Assembly: GCA_021413705.1 (NCBI GenBank)
Contig: JAIOPX010000433.1
Span: 1-49,684 of the forward strand
Length of the DNA: 49,684 nucleotides
From: Planctomycetota bacterium
GTDB lineage: Bacteria > Planctomycetota > Planctomycetia > Pirellulales > UBA7805
Direction of reading: 5' to 3'
Shown: positions 1 to 8,887 of the stretch, in pieces
How positions within the stretch are numbered: the stretch's first letter is position 1
Layout: each line of letters opens with the position of its first letter
The notes under the pieces: model-generated
Databases searched by the model: none
Seen by the model: the letters and a program-made list of their open reading frames with translations, nothing else
Told to the model about the DNA's origin: nothing
Position numbers and translations under genes: made by a program

Positions 1-1575
1 GATGCCGGTGGGCTTACCCTGGCTGTCCAACTGGTGCAGCACGGGGAACGGTTCACCCCAGAACCGCTGGCGGCTGAAGAGCCAATCGCGGAGCTTGTAG
101 TTGATCGCGCCGGCACCGAGGCCGTTTTTTTGCAGGTCGGCAGTAATTCGTTGTTTGAACTCGGCGGTGGTCAGGCCGTTGTACGTGCCTGAGTTGATCG
201 CCAGGCCCTCGCCTGAGAACAATGCGTCGCCGGCCAAAACCTCGCTGCGCGTCACGTTGGCAGAATCCTGTCCCGGATCGACCACAGTCACAATCGGAAT
301 CTTGAACTTCTCGGCAAACTCAAAGTCCCGCTCGTCGTGGGCAGGCACTGCCATAATGGCTCCAGTACCGTAGCTGGCCAGTACATAGTCGGCGATCCAG
401 ATCGGCACGGGTTGGCCGTTGACTGGGTTCAAGGCATAGGCCCCAGTGAAAACACCCGTCTTCTCTTTCGCCAACTCCGTACGGTCCATATCGCTCTTCG
501 ATGCAGCCTGCTGGCGATAGGTTTCAACATCCGCACGCTGGGCCGCGGTCGTCAAACGCTCGACGGCCGGATGCTCTGGGGCGAGGACCATGTAGGTCGC
601 GCCGTACAGAGTGTCCGGTCGAGTGGTGTACACTCGCAATGCGTCATCAGTCGGCTTGTCGGGGAAGCCATTTTCTTCGCGAAGAAGTGTCCAAGTGTCG
701 AAGCCGTCCCAAACAGGACGACCCTGTTGATTCGCATCATCAATTGAAGTGCCAATCGGCCCAATATAGAAATCAACCTTGGCCCCCTCGCTGCGACCGA
801 TCCAATCGCGCTGCAGCGTCTTGATACCAGGCGACCAGTCGAGCCCTTCGAGATCCTGCTCCAACCGCTCGGCGTAGGCCGTGATCCGCAACATCCATTG
901 CCGCAGCGGCATCCGTACGACCGGATGGCTGCCGCGCTCGCTCTTACCGTCGATCACCTCTTCGTTGGCCAGCACCGTCCCTAGGGCAGGACACCAATTG
1001 ACCGGGGCGAACTTCTCGTACGCCAGACGATGCTCATCGCGATAAAGCTCAACCGCTGCCGAACCTTCAGCGGTCACCTCGGCCGGAATCGGCAGTTCGC
1101 TGATCGGACGGCCACGCTGCGCCTCCACGTCGTACCAGGTGTCGTAGATCTGCAAGAAAATCCACTGCGTCCAGCGGACGTAATCGACGTCCGTCGTGGC
1201 CAGTTCACGCTGCCAGTCGTAGCTGAAGCCGAGCATCTTCAACTGACGCCGGAATGTGTCGATGTTTTTCTCCGTGCCGACACGCGGATGGATGCCCGTC
1301 TTGATGGCGTGCTCTTCGGCCGGCAGACCAAAAGCGTCGAACCCCATCGGGTGCAGAACACTGAAGCCCCGCATCCGCTTGTAGCGGCTGACGATGTCGG
1401 TTGCCGTGTACCCCTCGGGGTGTCCCACATGCAGCCCGTCGCCGCTGGGGTAGGGGAACATGTCGAGCGCGTAGAACTTCGGACCCGTGGGGAGCCGCGG
1501 CGTGGCAAACGTCCGCTGCTCCTCCCAGAAGCGTTGCCATTTGGGTTCGATGGTAGCTGGATTGTAGCGAGGCAT
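1..1575 (-). CDS. leuS: leucyl-tRNA synthetase (3' end outside window)
   Basis: Charges tRNA-Leu with leucine in the cytoplasm. Reading the minus strand from the ATG at 1573-1575 gives 525 codons without a stop, running off the left edge, so the C-terminal part (KMSKS loop and anticodon-binding domain) is missing. The start [17 protein letters not shown] is typical of bacterial LeuS. The class I HIGH signature is present as HVGH within [16 protein letters not shown]. The CP1 editing domain is visible as [20 protein letters not shown] and [18 protein letters not shown]. The fragment ends just past [16 protein letters not shown], another LeuS hallmark. It is transcribed away from the SH3 gene at 1958; the 382 bases between them hold a nested palindromic repeat. 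Identification is firm from these motifs. Confidence 0.96.
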   Translation of the reverse strand, partial: MPRYNPATIEPKWQRFWEEQRTFATPRLPTGPKFYALDMFPYPSGDGLHVGHPEGYTATDIVSRYKRMRGFSVLHPMGFDAFGLPAEEHAIKTGIHPRVGTEKNIDTFRRQLKMLGFSYDWQRELATTDVDYVRWTQWIFLQIYDTWYDVEAQRGRPISELPIPAEVTAEGSAAVELYRDEHRLAYEKFAPVNWCPALGTVLANEEVIDGKSERGSHPVVRMPLRQWMLRITAYAERLEQDLEGLDWSPGIKTLQRDWIGRSEGAKVDFYIGPIGTSIDDANQQGRPVWDGFDTWTLLREENGFPDKPTDDALRVYTTRPDTLYGATYMVLAPEHPAVERLTTAAQRADVETYRQQAASKSDMDRTELAKEKTGVFTGAYALNPVNGQPVPIWIADYVLASYGTGAIMAVPAHDERDFEFAEKFKIPIVTVVDPGQDSANVTRSEVLAGDALFSGEGLAINSGTYNGLTTAEFKQRITADLQKNGLGAGAINYKLRDWLFSRQRFWGEPFPVLHQLDSQGKPTGI

Positions 1576-1597
1576 GGCGGTTCCGGTTACCTTTGGG

Positions 1598-1758
1598 AAC
1601 CACAGAGGCACAGAGGACACAGAGAAAGGAACAATTTTGGAACACCAATAAACTCTATTTAACACTAATCTGATTAGCGGAGATTAGCGTTTATTAGCAT
1701 TCCTTCTTCTTCATCTTCTGCCCTTTTTCTTCTCTGTGATCTCTGTGCCTCTGTGGTT
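1598..1758. repeat. nested palindromic repeats (two families) between leuS and the SH3 gene
   Basis: The outer arms are AACCACAGAGGCACAGAGG (from 1598) and the complementary CCTCTGTGGTT with CTCTGTG repeats (1730-1758). Inside them lies a second inverted pair: GGAACACCAATAAACTCT... at 1639 facing GATTAGCGTTTATTAGCATT ending near 1703. The inner pair belongs to the same family as the elements at 19069-19141 and 48527-48622. The whole element lies in the divergent interval between leuS and the SH3 protein, where the promoters of both should be. Function is unknown. Confidence 0.7.
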
Positions 1759-1957
1759 CAATCGGCCTTGAGAGAACGGCGATTTTACTGCTTGCACTGC
1801 TGGCGGCATAGGCCGTTGCGGTTGGTCTTGAGCCGGCTGGCGGCACCTGATACAAGTCCCGTCCTCTTCTGCCGCCACGGCACCCTTGCATTCGCTGTTT
1901 CCTCGTCAGAAAAGCGCGGGGCGATGCCCCGCCGCTAAACAATGCGGAGGATTTGCT

Positions 1958-3382
1958 ATGCGCGTGTTTCGCGCTTCCGTCTGGCCTTGTTGCGCCGTTG
2001 CCTGGGCATTGCTGTGCGCAGTCGCCACAGCCGACGAAACATTCCCCTACACCGCCTATGTCACGTCCGACGACGTGTATGTTCGCAGTGGCCCCGGCAA
2101 GAACTACTATCCGACGGAAAAACTCGTCCGCGGCTCCGAAGTCGAGGTCTATCGCCACGACCCAGGCGGCTGGTTCGCCATTCGCCCGCCCCAAGGGAGC
2201 TTTGCCTGGGTCGTCGGGAGCGACGTGCGTCTGTTGCCCGACCGCGCAGGAGTGGCCGAAGTGGCCAAAGACCATACACTGGCCTTCGTCGGCAGTCGCT
2301 TCAGCGACGTCCGCGACGTGCGACAGGTGAAGCTCGACCGAGGAGAGTTGGTTGAGATCGTCGGCGAGAAGCGGTTCGTGGCCGATGGCAGTTCCAAAGC
2401 GGAAACGTGGTATCGCATCGCTCCCCCAGCCGGAGAGTTCCGCTGGGTGGCAGGAAAGTTCGTGACGCGGCAAGGGCACGCGGTTCCCAACGCGACGGCC
2501 GATGCCGGAACCCCGGCGAGCCGCGGGCGTAAGCCCTCGGAGGAGACGCGGACTGAGGGAATTGTTCAAACGCAGCAAGCAACGCCTCCAGGGGCTGACG
2601 CCCCCGGCTCGCCTTTGGCGGCCGTTGAGCGGAACGAAGTTGTCGCCCTCCCCACGGGTGTGATGCAGGATAGCGCCGTGCGACCTGCTGCCTATGAAGA
2701 GTCAGCACAGCCTGCTCGCTCGGCCCCGCCGACACGCACCGCCCGTGCCACGCTCCCGCAAGAGCGGCGTACCGCGTCGGGCCGGGAAGCGGTATCGCTC
2801 CCGACCGCGCCTGCCGGAGCACCGGCCAATTCGCTGCAAATGGAATTGGACGACATTAATCTCAAACTCTCGCTGATGATCGCCGAGGAACCGACCACAT
2901 GGAAGTTAGACGCGCTGAAGTCTCGGGCCAAAGCGGCGCTTAACGCTTCGCGCTCAGCACTGGATCGCGGCCGCGCCAGCACGTTGTTGCGCGAGATTGC
3001 CAAGTACGAACAGATTCGTACCCAATACTCGGCCTCTGCCGCTCTGCGCCAGCAGACCGAACAGCGCAACGAACTGCTGGCCAACTCGGCCGCCGTGGCC
3101 GCGGAGAGTGTGGCTCCCGTCGCTGCGGACACGACCAAGTTCGACGGCGTCGGCCGGCTGACGCCCGTTCATTCGCGCCGCCCGGGTGCTCCCCGGTTCG
3201 CACTGACCGATGCCAAGGGGAACGTCGTTACGTTTGTCACCCCGGAAGCCGAGCTGCCGCTAGCCAACTACGTGGGCCGCGTGATCGGCCTGACCGGCCA
3301 GCGAGGCTACATGCCGCAACTCGGCAAGCCCCATCTGACGGCCAAGCGGATCACCGAACTGGATGCGACGGTCTTAAAGTAG
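1958..3382 (+). CDS. exported SH3-domain protein
   Basis: Predicted exported protein of 474 residues, function unknown. The ATG at 1958 is chosen over an upstream in-frame ATG (1886) because GGAGG lies at 1946-1950 and the new N-terminus MRVFRASVWPCCAVAWALLC reads as a signal peptide ending near ATADE. Two bacterial SH3-like segments follow: residues about 30-85 (DDVYVRSGPGKNYYP, then WFAIRPP..FAWV) and about 98-170 (DVRDVRQV, then WYRIAPPAGEFRWVAGKFV). Residues about 185-300 form a low-complexity Pro/Ala/Thr/Arg linker, part of which is encoded by a palindromic repeat element (2515-2613). A helical, charged region (about 305-390) and a C-terminal segment (GRLTPVHSRRPGAPRFALTD.., about 400-474) complete it. 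SH3 domains of this sort commonly bind peptidoglycan or other wall components; that role is inferred. Confidence 0.88.
   Translation: MRVFRASVWPCCAVAWALLCAVATADETFPYTAYVTSDDVYVRSGPGKNYYPTEKLVRGSEVEVYRHDPGGWFAIRPPQGSFAWVVGSDVRLLPDRAGVAEVAKDHTLAFVGSRFSDVRDVRQVKLDRGELVEIVGEKRFVADGSSKAETWYRIAPPAGEFRWVAGKFVTRQGHAVPNATADAGTPASRGRKPSEETRTEGIVQTQQATPPGADAPGSPLAAVERNEVVALPTGVMQDSAVRPAAYEESAQPARSAPPTRTARATLPQERRTASGREAVSLPTAPAGAPANSLQMELDDINLKLSLMIAEEPTTWKLDALKSRAKAALNASRSALDRGRASTLLREIAKYEQIRTQYSASAALRQQTEQRNELLANSAAVAAESVAPVAADTTKFDGVGRLTPVHSRRPGAPRFALTDAKGNVVTFVTPEAELPLANYVGRVIGLTGQRGYMPQLGKPHLTAKRITELDATVLK
2515..2613. repeat. palindromic repeat element inside a coding region
   Basis: Arms at 2515-2543 and 2585-2613 are inverted copies matching at 25 of 29 positions (left arm begins GGCGAGCCGCGGGCGTAAGC). 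The same family occurs as an intergenic element at 22549-22646. Here it sits in frame within the SH3 gene and encodes part of the linker, with no stop codon introduced. Confidence 0.75.
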
Positions 3383-3721
3383 TAGGCACTTGTTGGAGTA
3401 CAGCCTTCAGGCTGCGTTGTCGAAAGTAGGTTAAAGCCTGTACTCCAACAGGCGACTATTCTCTGCTGGGTGCCATGCCCACGTTCGGCAGGGTCCATGG
3501 ACAGGATCCGTCTCCAATCAACGGCTATGCCCAATAACCAGTTCACGTGGGCATGGTTGGTAGGGACCGAAACGAGCCTCGACGACATGCCCGTAAAACT
3601 ACTGACGGTGCCGACAATAGATTAGACCTGTCGCACTATAGTGGGCTGGCTCAAACGCGGCATGGCACCCATTTCGGCCAAATAGACGTAGGCTGAAGCC
3701 TGGACTCCAACGACTCCAAAC
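3383..3721. repeat. gene-free interval with inverted repeat at 3391-3450
   Basis: This 339-base gap between two convergent genes has no convincing ORF. Directly after the SH3 stop is a perfect 13-base inverted pair, TGTTGGAGTACAG (3391-3403) and CTGTACTCCAACA (3438-3450), extended by partly matching GCTT sequence inside. A related piece, GGCTGAAGCCTGGACTCCAAC (with one base over the arm), lies at about 3691-3711 next to the stop of the convergent gene. The repeats flank both 3' ends and may act as bidirectional transcript ends, but no U-run is present. Confidence 0.6.
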
Positions 3722-4633
3722 TTACCTTCGCATCATCTGCCCTTGGGCTCGCACTGTGGTTGGCTCGCCACTGGCCGTCGGACGTTGCTGGGCCGTGGCG
3801 CCTGGGCGTTGCGCTGCCCGGCGGCCGATCTCGGCAGCGTTCTGGGCAAACTGCTCTCGCACCTGCGGATCGACTCCCGTGAGCCGCGCGGCCAGTCGCT
3901 GCATGCCGCCAGGGTTTTCTTCGGCCGTTTCGGAGAGCTTGCCGATGAAGCCGGCCGTCTCCACGAAGTTATGGTCGGTAGTGCGGCCAAACACGCTTTG
4001 AAACGTCTTGGCTACCAAGTCGATGCCGACGTTCTTGACATCGACAAACGTGTCGAGCTTGCTGGTGATGGCATAGCTGCCGTCCGGTTTTCGCACGTAG
4101 TGGCTCTGCATGACCAACACGCAGTTGGCCGTGATCGGACGTGGATAGAGCGAACCGCGATACTGGCCCTCAACGTAGAGCACATGTATGTTCTGGTCGC
4201 CGTAGAGAAACTCCACATTGCCGGTGGTGCCCGCATTGTCGGCCATCTTGAAGCTCTCCGCCCCAGTTCGAGTGAGCTTCAGATCGGTCACACCCATGAG
4301 TTGCCAGATCTCGACGACCACCTCGGGATTGCGCAACAGGAACAAATACAGATTCGGATCGCAATCGACAGTCTCCACCGGCATGCGGCGAAAGAGACTG
4401 TCGGCATTGACCACGGAGCTGGCCTTCTTCCGGGCGTCGGCATCGAGCCGGTCGAAGGGGATGCCGCGCACCGCCTCCTGCCGGGCTGCTTTGCTGGTGG
4501 TTCCCTTCGGCTCAGCGGCGTCGGCCCTGGGAGTAAACGCTTGGCTGGCCACAAACAGAACCAGCAGCATGGCTAGCACACCATACCGCCCCGCTGCGGC
4601 TTGTCCGCCACTGTTGTTCGATGAGATTCGCAT
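3722..4633 (-). CDS. exported protein of unknown function
   Basis: I do not recognise a named family. Using the ATG at 4631-4633 gives 303 residues starting MRISSNNSGGQAAAGRYG, followed by a hydrophobic stretch (VLAMLLVLFVASQAF) that looks like a signal peptide with cleavage near ADAAE. An upstream in-frame ATG (4675) would add 14 residues before the basic n-region and is less likely. The mature part is globular (RMPVETVDCDPNLYLFLLRN, later LTRTGAESFKMADN and YGDQNIHVLYVEGQYRGSLY), ending in a Gln/Arg/Ala-rich low-complexity tail (AQRPGATAQQRPTASGEP). It lies convergent to the SH3 gene and downstream of the diguanylate cyclase on the same strand with a 186-base gap. Such proteins are common in planctomycetes; no function is claimed. 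Confidence 0.85.
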   Translation of the reverse strand: MRISSNNSGGQAAAGRYGVLAMLLVLFVASQAFTPRADAAEPKGTTSKAARQEAVRGIPFDRLDADARKKASSVVNADSLFRRMPVETVDCDPNLYLFLLRNPEVVVEIWQLMGVTDLKLTRTGAESFKMADNAGTTGNVEFLYGDQNIHVLYVEGQYRGSLYPRPITANCVLVMQSHYVRKPDGSYAITSKLDTFVDVKNVGIDLVAKTFQSVFGRTTDHNFVETAGFIGKLSETAEENPGGMQRLAARLTGVDPQVREQFAQNAAEIGRRAAQRPGATAQQRPTASGEPTTVRAQGQMMRR

Positions 4634-4798
4634 ATTCCCCCGCGCGCAGAGTCCCACTGGATCACTCCAGATCATTCGGCTTGGGCAAGCCTTGCGGGTT
4701 ACTCAAAGTTGGACGGCGAAGGCAGATGCAGCGCTAGCAATGGCAGCAGGAGACCGGCTCAGGCCGTGGCGCTCAGGAAATCCTGGCAGCCCTGCACG

Positions 4799-4830
4799 GC
4801 CCCCGGGCAGAGCCCGGGGCTATGGGGCCG
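4799..4830. repeat. GGGC palindrome overlapping the diguanylate cyclase stop codon
   Basis: The core CCCCGGGCAGAGCCCGGGGC followed by TAT is a near-perfect hairpin. The same 23 bases recur at 24446-24468 inside the DUF3891 gene. Read on the minus strand, the element supplies the TAG stop of the diguanylate cyclase (4820-4822). Confidence 0.65.
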
Positions 4831-5725
4831 TGACGCTCGACAATTCCTGGCAGACTTCCACCCGGTTGCGGCCGCCGTGCTTGGCGCGATAGAGGGCCTC
4901 GTCGGCAAGTTCCAGCAACGACGGAGGCAACGGGCCGCGCAAACTGGCGACGCCGAAACTACAGGTGACGCTGATGAGTTTCTCGCGACAGATGAAGGTG
5001 CGTTTAGCCACCGCTTCGCGCATCCGTTCGGCCAGATCCGCGGCCCCTTCCACCGGCGTGTTGGGCAAGAGCACGGTAAACTCCTCGCCGCCGTAGCGGC
5101 AGGCGATATCCTCCGCTCGGCAACATTGCGTAAAGGCTGATGCCACTTCGCGCAACACGTCATCGCCAAAACCATGGCCGCATGTGTCGTTGATGGACTT
5201 GAAATGGTCCACATCCGCCATGACGCAGGAAAGCGGGTGGCCGGAGCGACGGGCGGCGGAAAGCTCCATGTGGAGGTGCAGATCGAGATAGGTCCGATTC
5301 CACAGCCCGGTCAACCCATCGATCATGGCCTTCTTCGAGAGCAGTTCCACCAGGTAGCGCGACCGCAACGAGGCGCGAACGCGGGCCCGCAGTTCGCCCG
5401 GATCGAACGGCTTGGTCACGTAATCGCTGGCGCCCAGTTCCAGTCCGCGGATCTTGTCCTCCGTGGACGCGGAGCCGGTGAGAAAGATGATCGGCGTGTC
5501 CATCGTGGCGGGATCGGATTTGAGGTCCACACAGACCGCAAACCCGTCCCGATCCGGCATCTCCACGTCGAGCAGGATCAGATCGGGGCGAAGCTGCCTT
5601 GCGGCGGCCAGGCCGGTCACTCCGTCGAAGGCGGAATGGATCACGACCGCTTCCTTACCGAGCCGGATTTGCACCAGCTTGTGAATCTCGGGCGAATCGT
5701 CGATGACGAGGATTTTACTGGCCAT
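4820..5725 (-). CDS. response regulator-diguanylate cyclase (REC-GGDEF, PleD-like)
   Basis: Makes the second messenger cyclic di-GMP from two GTP when its receiver domain is phosphorylated. Residues 1-118 are a receiver domain with the acidic pair DD near residue 8, the phosphoacceptor Asp at about 53 ([14 protein letters not shown]) and the conserved Lys in YVTKPFD. Residues about 130-295 are a GGDEF domain with the active-site variant GGEEF (212-216), which is catalytically competent in this family. The inhibitory I-site RxxD is present as RAED exactly five residues before GGEEF. The ATG at 5725 is preferred to a TTG six bases upstream because AAGAG lies seven bases before it. It overlaps the end of the upstream histidine kinase gene, so the two are translationally coupled and probably form one pathway. 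The stop codon lies inside a palindromic repeat. Confidence 0.95.
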   Translation of the reverse strand: MASKILVIDDSPEIHKLVQIRLGKEAVVIHSAFDGVTGLAAARQLRPDLILLDVEMPDRDGFAVCVDLKSDPATMDTPIIFLTGSASTEDKIRGLELGASDYVTKPFDPGELRARVRASLRSRYLVELLSKKAMIDGLTGLWNRTYLDLHLHMELSAARRSGHPLSCVMADVDHFKSINDTCGHGFGDDVLREVASAFTQCCRAEDIACRYGGEEFTVLLPNTPVEGAADLAERMREAVAKRTFICREKLISVTCSFGVASLRGPLPPSLLELADEALYRAKHGGRNRVEVCQELSSVTAP

Positions 5726-8549
5726 GGACAAGCTCTTGTTCTTGTGAGGATTGATAACCTTCCACCGTGCGGATCAAGGCCACCAGCGACTCCAGGTTGG
5801 CCTGAATTTTATCCAGCGGATCATTTTGTTTCAGCGCCTTCTCCGCCTCGGCGGCACGCCGGGTAATTTCATCAAAACCATATCCGCCGCCGGCCCCTTT
5901 GATCTGATGCACGACACGCCGCAGTTCCGAGAGATCCTGTTGTTCAAGGAGCTCGTGGACCGCCGACACTCGGCTCGGCAGCGTGGCAACGAACTCCTCG
6001 ATCGCCTCCTGCATGTCGGGATCGTCCGTCATTGAACTCTTGAGCCGCTGCGTGTTCTCAGGTAGCTGCGGTGCCACGGCCGGTGCCGCGGGCGTTGCAG
6101 GAGCAGCAGGTGTTGCAACATCTCCCACCACACTGCCGGGCAGATACCCTGCCGCTGCAATCAGCAGCGTGTTCTTTTCGATCGGCTTGGTCAGATAGTC
6201 GGTGCAGCCCGCTGCCAGGCACTTGGCGCGATCCTCAGCCATGGCGTGCGCTGTCAGCGCGATGATGGGAAGCTTGAAGCCACGATGGCGCAGCTCGCTG
6301 GTGGCGGCATAGCCGTCCAGTTCCGGCATCTGCATGTCCATGAAGATCAAATCGAACGGCTGTGCCTGGGCCATGTTGACGGCGATGCGGCCGTTTTCGG
6401 CGATCACTACTTCGGCCCCGGCTTTACGCAGGTGAAGCGAAATGAGCCGCTGATTATCCGGGCCGTCTTCTGCCAGCAGGATGCGGCCCTTGAGCGTAAT
6501 CCGCTTTTTCACTCGATCGCCTGCCGGAGCCAGTTGAATGGATTCCGTGAGTCCGTGGACCATCTCCGCGCCGGCGGCCGGGCCGCCATCAATCGTGACG
6601 CGGAACAAGCTCCCCATTCCTGAGATGGATTCGACCGCCAGTCCGCCGCCGAGCAGCTCGGCCAGACGCTTGCTGATGGTCAAACCCAGCCCCGTGCCGC
6701 CGAACCGGCGGGTTGTGGAATCGTCGGCTTGCGTAAAGGGTTGGAACAACGACTGGATTTGTTCGCGTGTCAGTCCGATACCCGTGTCGCTCACCTCAAA
6801 CACCACGACATGGTTCGCATCTTTGATCGTACTCGACACCTTCAGCCGGATTTCTCCCTTGTCGGTGAACTTCATGGCATTGCCCACGAGGTTCATCAAC
6901 ACCTGCTTCACTCGCAACGGGTCGCTTTGAATGGTGCGAGGGATGGAGTCGCCGAAGGTCAGTTGGAAACCGAGTCCTTTGGCGATGGCGGACGGCCGCA
7001 GCAGCGAAACCACGTCGGACGTGACCTGTGGCAGGTCCGTATCGATCCGCTCGACGGTCATTTTGTCGGCTTCGATCTTGCTGATATCCAAGATGTCGTT
7101 AATGAGTTCCAGCAGGTGCCGGGCGCTGCGGCGAATCACTTGCAGCGCGTCGTGACGATCCGACACGGTCTGCTCGGGTTCCAACAGCGCCTCCGAATAA
7201 CCCATGATGGCGGTCATCGGCGTGCGAATCTCGTGCGACATGTTGGCGAGGAATGTGGACTTGGCGCGGTTGGCGGCTTCGGCCGCTTCTTTGGCGGTGC
7301 GCAGATCGGCATCCGCCTGCCTTCCGGCCCGCAGATGGACGAGGATCGTGTTGAACGCATGAGCCACCTTGCCCAGTTCGTCGCGGCTGCTCAGTCGGAC
7401 TTCGCTGTCCAGGTCGCCGCTCATCATGCGCTGGGTGGCTTGTTCCAACCCGGTCACCGTTCGCGTGACCGCCATATAGAAACCGAGCCACAAGTAGACC
7501 ACGCCCAGCAGGGTAATCAGTGTGAAAACCATCACCAACCGTTCGTTGGCGACAAATCCGGCGATCCGCAAGTTGAGCAAATGGTTCAATTGCGCCACCG
7601 TGGAGTCCCACAGCCGAAAAGAATTGGCGAGGGCCGGTGTGGCCAGCGCGTCGTACTCGGTCGCGTCCAGTGCCACGGTGGTGTCGGCGGCCGTCTGTTT
7701 GTGGATGAACAACAGCAGTGCGTCGGCGGATTCGATGTACTGCCGCAACGGCATCGCCAGCTTCGGCGCCAGCGTGTCTTTCGCGTTGTTGCGGAAGGCG
7801 AGTTCCAAGCCGCGCTTGGTCTCATCGAGATTCGACTTGACCAGCGTCGCCAGGGCGATGAACTCGGCCCGCTCTTTGTCGGTGACCGGTTTGTCCTTGC
7901 GGGCCGTCAGTTTCGCGCCGTAGGTCCAGACCTCGGAGAGCAATTCGGCGCCTCGCGGCAGCTTCAACAGCACCGTGTCCATGAGGTAGTAGGAGTCGAG
8001 ATCGGGGTCGAGAATTAGGTTCGACGTGTCGCCGACGTGGGAAACCAGCCCCAGCACCTCGCTCATCAGCTTCGTATATTGGAGTTCAATTTCGGCCGCT
8101 TTGGGATCGTTGGGGAGCACCTTGGCGGCGCTGTCTCGCAGGAATCGCCAGTTCTCTTGCAGCAAGGTGTATCGCTCGCCGGTTTGCAGCACCTGGCCCA
8201 GCCGTTGTTGTTGCTCCGCGAGGCGGGCGAAGTCGCGGTCGATATCGGCCTGCTTTGCCATCCAGTCTGGCCGCAGCGGCGCGTTGCCAGCGGCGTATTG
8301 ACCGGCAAGCCGGCGGCTTTCGGTCAGATCTTCCAGCAGGTGCCGCAAGGGGCGGAGATATTCGTCACCCTGGAACTCCTTGCTGGAGAACTCGATCCGA
8401 TCATTGACCTCCGAGATGTAGAAATACATCACCAGGATCAAAGGGAGCGCGAACAGGAAGCTGATCAGGCCGAACTTATACGGGTAACGGAGGCGATCCA
8501 TGATCGCGGCCGCGGGTGCGAATATGATTTCCATTGCCGACAACTCCAA
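5715..8549 (-). CDS. hybrid sensor histidine kinase (TM-HAMP-HisKA-HATPase-REC-HPt)
   Basis: A 944-residue membrane sensor kinase with an internal phosphorelay. A first membrane segment lies at about 26-46 ([20 protein letters not shown]), an all-helical periplasmic sensor region at about 50-335, and a second membrane segment at about 338-362 ([20 protein letters not shown]), followed by a HAMP linker. The phosphoacceptor His is about 439 ([20 protein letters not shown]). The ATPase domain shows the N box (NLVGNAMK, 555-562), DTGIGL (588-593) and GGTGLGL (617-623). A receiver domain (about 688-800) has Asp 738 in [13 protein letters not shown] Pro/Ala linker leads to an HPt domain with His 881 ([10 protein letters not shown]). 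The HPt probably passes phosphate to the overlapping diguanylate cyclase downstream, linking the unknown signal to cyclic di-GMP. The partner assignment is inferred from the overlap. Confidence 0.95.
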   Translation of the reverse strand: MELSAMEIIFAPAAAIMDRLRYPYKFGLISFLFALPLILVMYFYISEVNDRIEFSSKEFQGDEYLRPLRHLLEDLTESRRLAGQYAAGNAPLRPDWMAKQADIDRDFARLAEQQQRLGQVLQTGERYTLLQENWRFLRDSAAKVLPNDPKAAEIELQYTKLMSEVLGLVSHVGDTSNLILDPDLDSYYLMDTVLLKLPRGAELLSEVWTYGAKLTARKDKPVTDKERAEFIALATLVKSNLDETKRGLELAFRNNAKDTLAPKLAMPLRQYIESADALLLFIHKQTAADTTVALDATEYDALATPALANSFRLWDSTVAQLNHLLNLRIAGFVANERLVMVFTLITLLGVVYLWLGFYMAVTRTVTGLEQATQRMMSGDLDSEVRLSSRDELGKVAHAFNTILVHLRAGRQADADLRTAKEAAEAANRAKSTFLANMSHEIRTPMTAIMGYSEALLEPEQTVSDRHDALQVIRRSARHLLELINDILDISKIEADKMTVERIDTDLPQVTSDVVSLLRPSAIAKGLGFQLTFGDSIPRTIQSDPLRVKQVLMNLVGNAMKFTDKGEIRLKVSSTIKDANHVVVFEVSDTGIGLTREQIQSLFQPFTQADDSTTRRFGGTGLGLTISKRLAELLGGGLAVESISGMGSLFRVTIDGGPAAGAEMVHGLTESIQLAPAGDRVKKRITLKGRILLAEDGPDNQRLISLHLRKAGAEVVIAENGRIAVNMAQAQPFDLIFMDMQMPELDGYAATSELRHRGFKLPIIALTAHAMAEDRAKCLAAGCTDYLTKPIEKNTLLIAAAGYLPGSVVGDVATPAAPATPAAPAVAPQLPENTQRLKSSMTDDPDMQEAIEEFVATLPSRVSAVHELLEQQDLSELRRVVHQIKGAGGGYGFDEITRRAAEAEKALKQNDPLDKIQANLESLVALIRTVEGYQSSQEQELVHGQ

Positions 8550-8887
8550 GCCTGGGGCTGATGTACGGTGATTGCCGCAGGAGGCGGGCGATAAATTCGC
8601 CGTGCCCTTCTCCTGCTATCCCTACCTGCGCGGAAATCCTAGCTTTATTCCGTGCTTTGCACCGCCTTTTTTGTTCGCCTCGACCTGATTTCCTTGACAA
8701 TAAACTTTATTGCGATTCTGGGGTCGATCTCGAACTGTGCCCTGTACGCCTCTTCATTGTTGGTCTGGATTTGGCGAGGATACCAACCGTGAAGGTTGTC
8801 GGGATTGAGCCGGGGACGCCGGTGGAACCCACGGGCGGGGGACGTTAGCATGGATCACTTGAACCCTCATGTTTTGCGAGAACTACT
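8550..8887. other. gene-free interval between divergent kinase and hemDE genes
   Basis: These 338 bases separate the kinase (minus) from the HemD-HemE gene (plus). A perfect minus-35-type TTGACA lies at 8694-8699 on the plus strand, but I see no good minus-10 at 16-18 bases. A minus-strand reading frame of 68 codons (8645-8851) exists; its codon use has many A/T third positions unlike neighbours and I do not call it. Promoters for both genes are presumably here. Confidence 0.5.

Noticed and set aside
6729-8018. 429-codon plus-strand frame opposite the histidine kinase
   Set aside because: His/Gln/Val-rich shadow of the GC-rich kinase gene, whose domains are unmistakable on the other strand.
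8694-8699. TTGACA as hemDE promoter
   Set aside because: No acceptable minus-10 within 15-19 bases.
8645-8851. 68-codon minus-strand frame upstream of the histidine kinase
   Set aside because: The sequence looks somewhat protein-like (QTNNEEAYRAQFEIDPRIAI), but codon use is unlike neighbours, no family is recognised, and it occupies the region that should hold promoters.
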